A stretch of DNA of 5,219 bases from Hyphomicrobiales bacterium (GTDB lineage: Bacteria; Pseudomonadota; Alphaproteobacteria; Rhizobiales; Beijerinckiaceae), in NCBI GenBank assembly GCA_015655535.1, contig JAATEW010000218.1, positions 1 through 5,219 on the forward strand, given 5' to 3'. Under the pieces are notes generated by a model that ran no database searches, had not been told where the DNA came from, and saw only the letters and a program-made list of their open reading frames with translations. Below, in pieces: positions 4,708-5,219 of this stretch. Within the stretch, counting starts at the first letter, position 1; the number at the start of each line of letters is the position of its first letter. The translations under genes were made by a program, and so were the position numbers.

Positions 4708-5219
4708 TCAGCTTGGGTCCGAGGGCAGCTCGGAAACCGCGGCGGTCTGCGCGGCACGCCAATCCGCAAGACGCTTCGCAAGCGCCGGATCGGACAAGGC
4801 GAGCACGGCGGAGGCCAGAAGCGCCGCATTGATCGCGCCGGCCTTGCCGATCGCCAAAGTCCCGACCGGAACGCCGCCCGGCATCTGCACGATCGACAAA
4901 AGCGCGTCCTGGCCGGAAAAGCCGTTCGATTCGATCGGCACGCCGAAGACGGGCAGGGCGGTCAGGGAGGCCGTCATGCCGGGCAGATGCGCGGCGACGC
5001 CAGCTCCCGCGATGATGATCTTGAAGCCCGCCGCCACGGCGCCCTTGGCGAAGGCGTAAAGCCGCTCCGGCGTGCGATGCGCCGAGATGATCTTCGCCTC
5101 ATAACCAACCGCCAGCGCGTCCAAAATATCGGCGGCATGTTTCACGATCGCCCAATCGGACTGGCTGCCCATGATGAGGGCTATGGGCTTTGCGGCGGAC
5201 GACAAGGGCTGGCCGTGGG
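4708..5219 (-). CDS. purE: N5-CAIR mutase, class I (PurE), start codon unclear at window edge
   Basis: PurE converts N5-CAIR to CAIR, acting after PurK. The C-terminal end is certain (TGA at 4708-4710). Seen are LIMGSQSDW with the conserved GSxSDW phosphate/ribose-binding motif, SAHRTPERL with the conserved His, AGAGVAAHLPGM, a LPVFGVPI strand and the QMPGGVPVGTLAIGKAGA loop of class I enzymes. Counting from TTG 5205 gives 165 residues, near the usual 160-170. That TTG has no ribosome site before it and the frame stays open to the right edge (HGQP precedes it), so the true start may lie outside the window; for this reason the feature is drawn to the edge. purK follows after five bases in the same operon. 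Confidence 0.96.
   Translation of the reverse strand, partial: HGQPLSSAAKPIALIMGSQSDWAIVKHAADILDALAVGYEAKIISAHRTPERLYAFAKGAVAAGFKIIIAGAGVAAHLPGMTASLTALPVFGVPIESNGFSGQDALLSIVQMPGGVPVGTLAIGKAGAINAALLASAVLALSDPALAKRLADWRAAQTAAVSELPSDPS

Noticed and set aside
4703..4762. Longer PurK start at 4762 overlapping the end of purE
   Set aside because: The extra 20 residues are Arg-rich out-of-frame purE sequence, and ATG 4702 fits both the spacing and the family N-terminus.
4547..5059. Plus-strand open frame of 170 codons opposite purE and purK
   Set aside because: It spans the purE-purK junction on the wrong strand and has no family features; it is a shadow of two well-recognised genes.

Overview
The window looks like a chromosomal, housekeeping stretch of a GC-rich alphaproteobacterium. 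The best guess is the order Hyphomicrobiales (Rhizobiales), possibly near the Beijerinckiaceae/Methylocystaceae. This is inferred from the fabB-fabI pairing, the long alphaproteobacterial form of ribosomal protein bS21, the PurE/PurK type and the codon use. No sequence search was possible. There are no mobile elements, tRNA or rRNA genes or CRISPR repeats, and no gap longer than 300 bases without a gene.

Left block, plus strand (1-1984): the 3' end of fabB (beta-ketoacyl-ACP synthase I), fabI (NADH-dependent enoyl-ACP reductase) overlapping it by a few bases, and close behind it a gene for an alpha/beta-hydrolase of the phospholipase/carboxylesterase family. The first two elongate and reduce acyl-ACP chains in type II fatty acid synthesis. 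The third gene is the surprise of the window. Its fold-defining sequence is intact, but all three positions of the Ser-Asp-His triad appear to be replaced (Ala, Gly, Phe), so it reads as a pseudo-hydrolase encoded in a fatty acid operon. A strong hairpin with a short T-run ends this block.

Middle block, minus strand (2030-3379): a predicted lipoprotein built almost wholly of six 34-residue TPR repeats, and rpsU (bS21), which starts at GTG behind a good Shine-Dalgarno. The spacer between them holds overlapping inverted repeats.

Right block, minus strand (3566-5219): purE followed five bases later by purK, the two enzymes that carboxylate AIR through N5-CAIR in purine synthesis. Two terminator-like hairpins lie between purK and rpsU. 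The nearer one, with a T6 run, sits only about 55 bases before the rpsU start, so either the rpsU promoter is very close or the hairpin lies in the rpsU leader.

The plus-strand lipid block and the minus-strand purine/ribosome block converge at about position 2000. Apart from the apparently dead hydrolase, two active-site substitutions in FabI and the compact rpsU leader, the region is ordinary.
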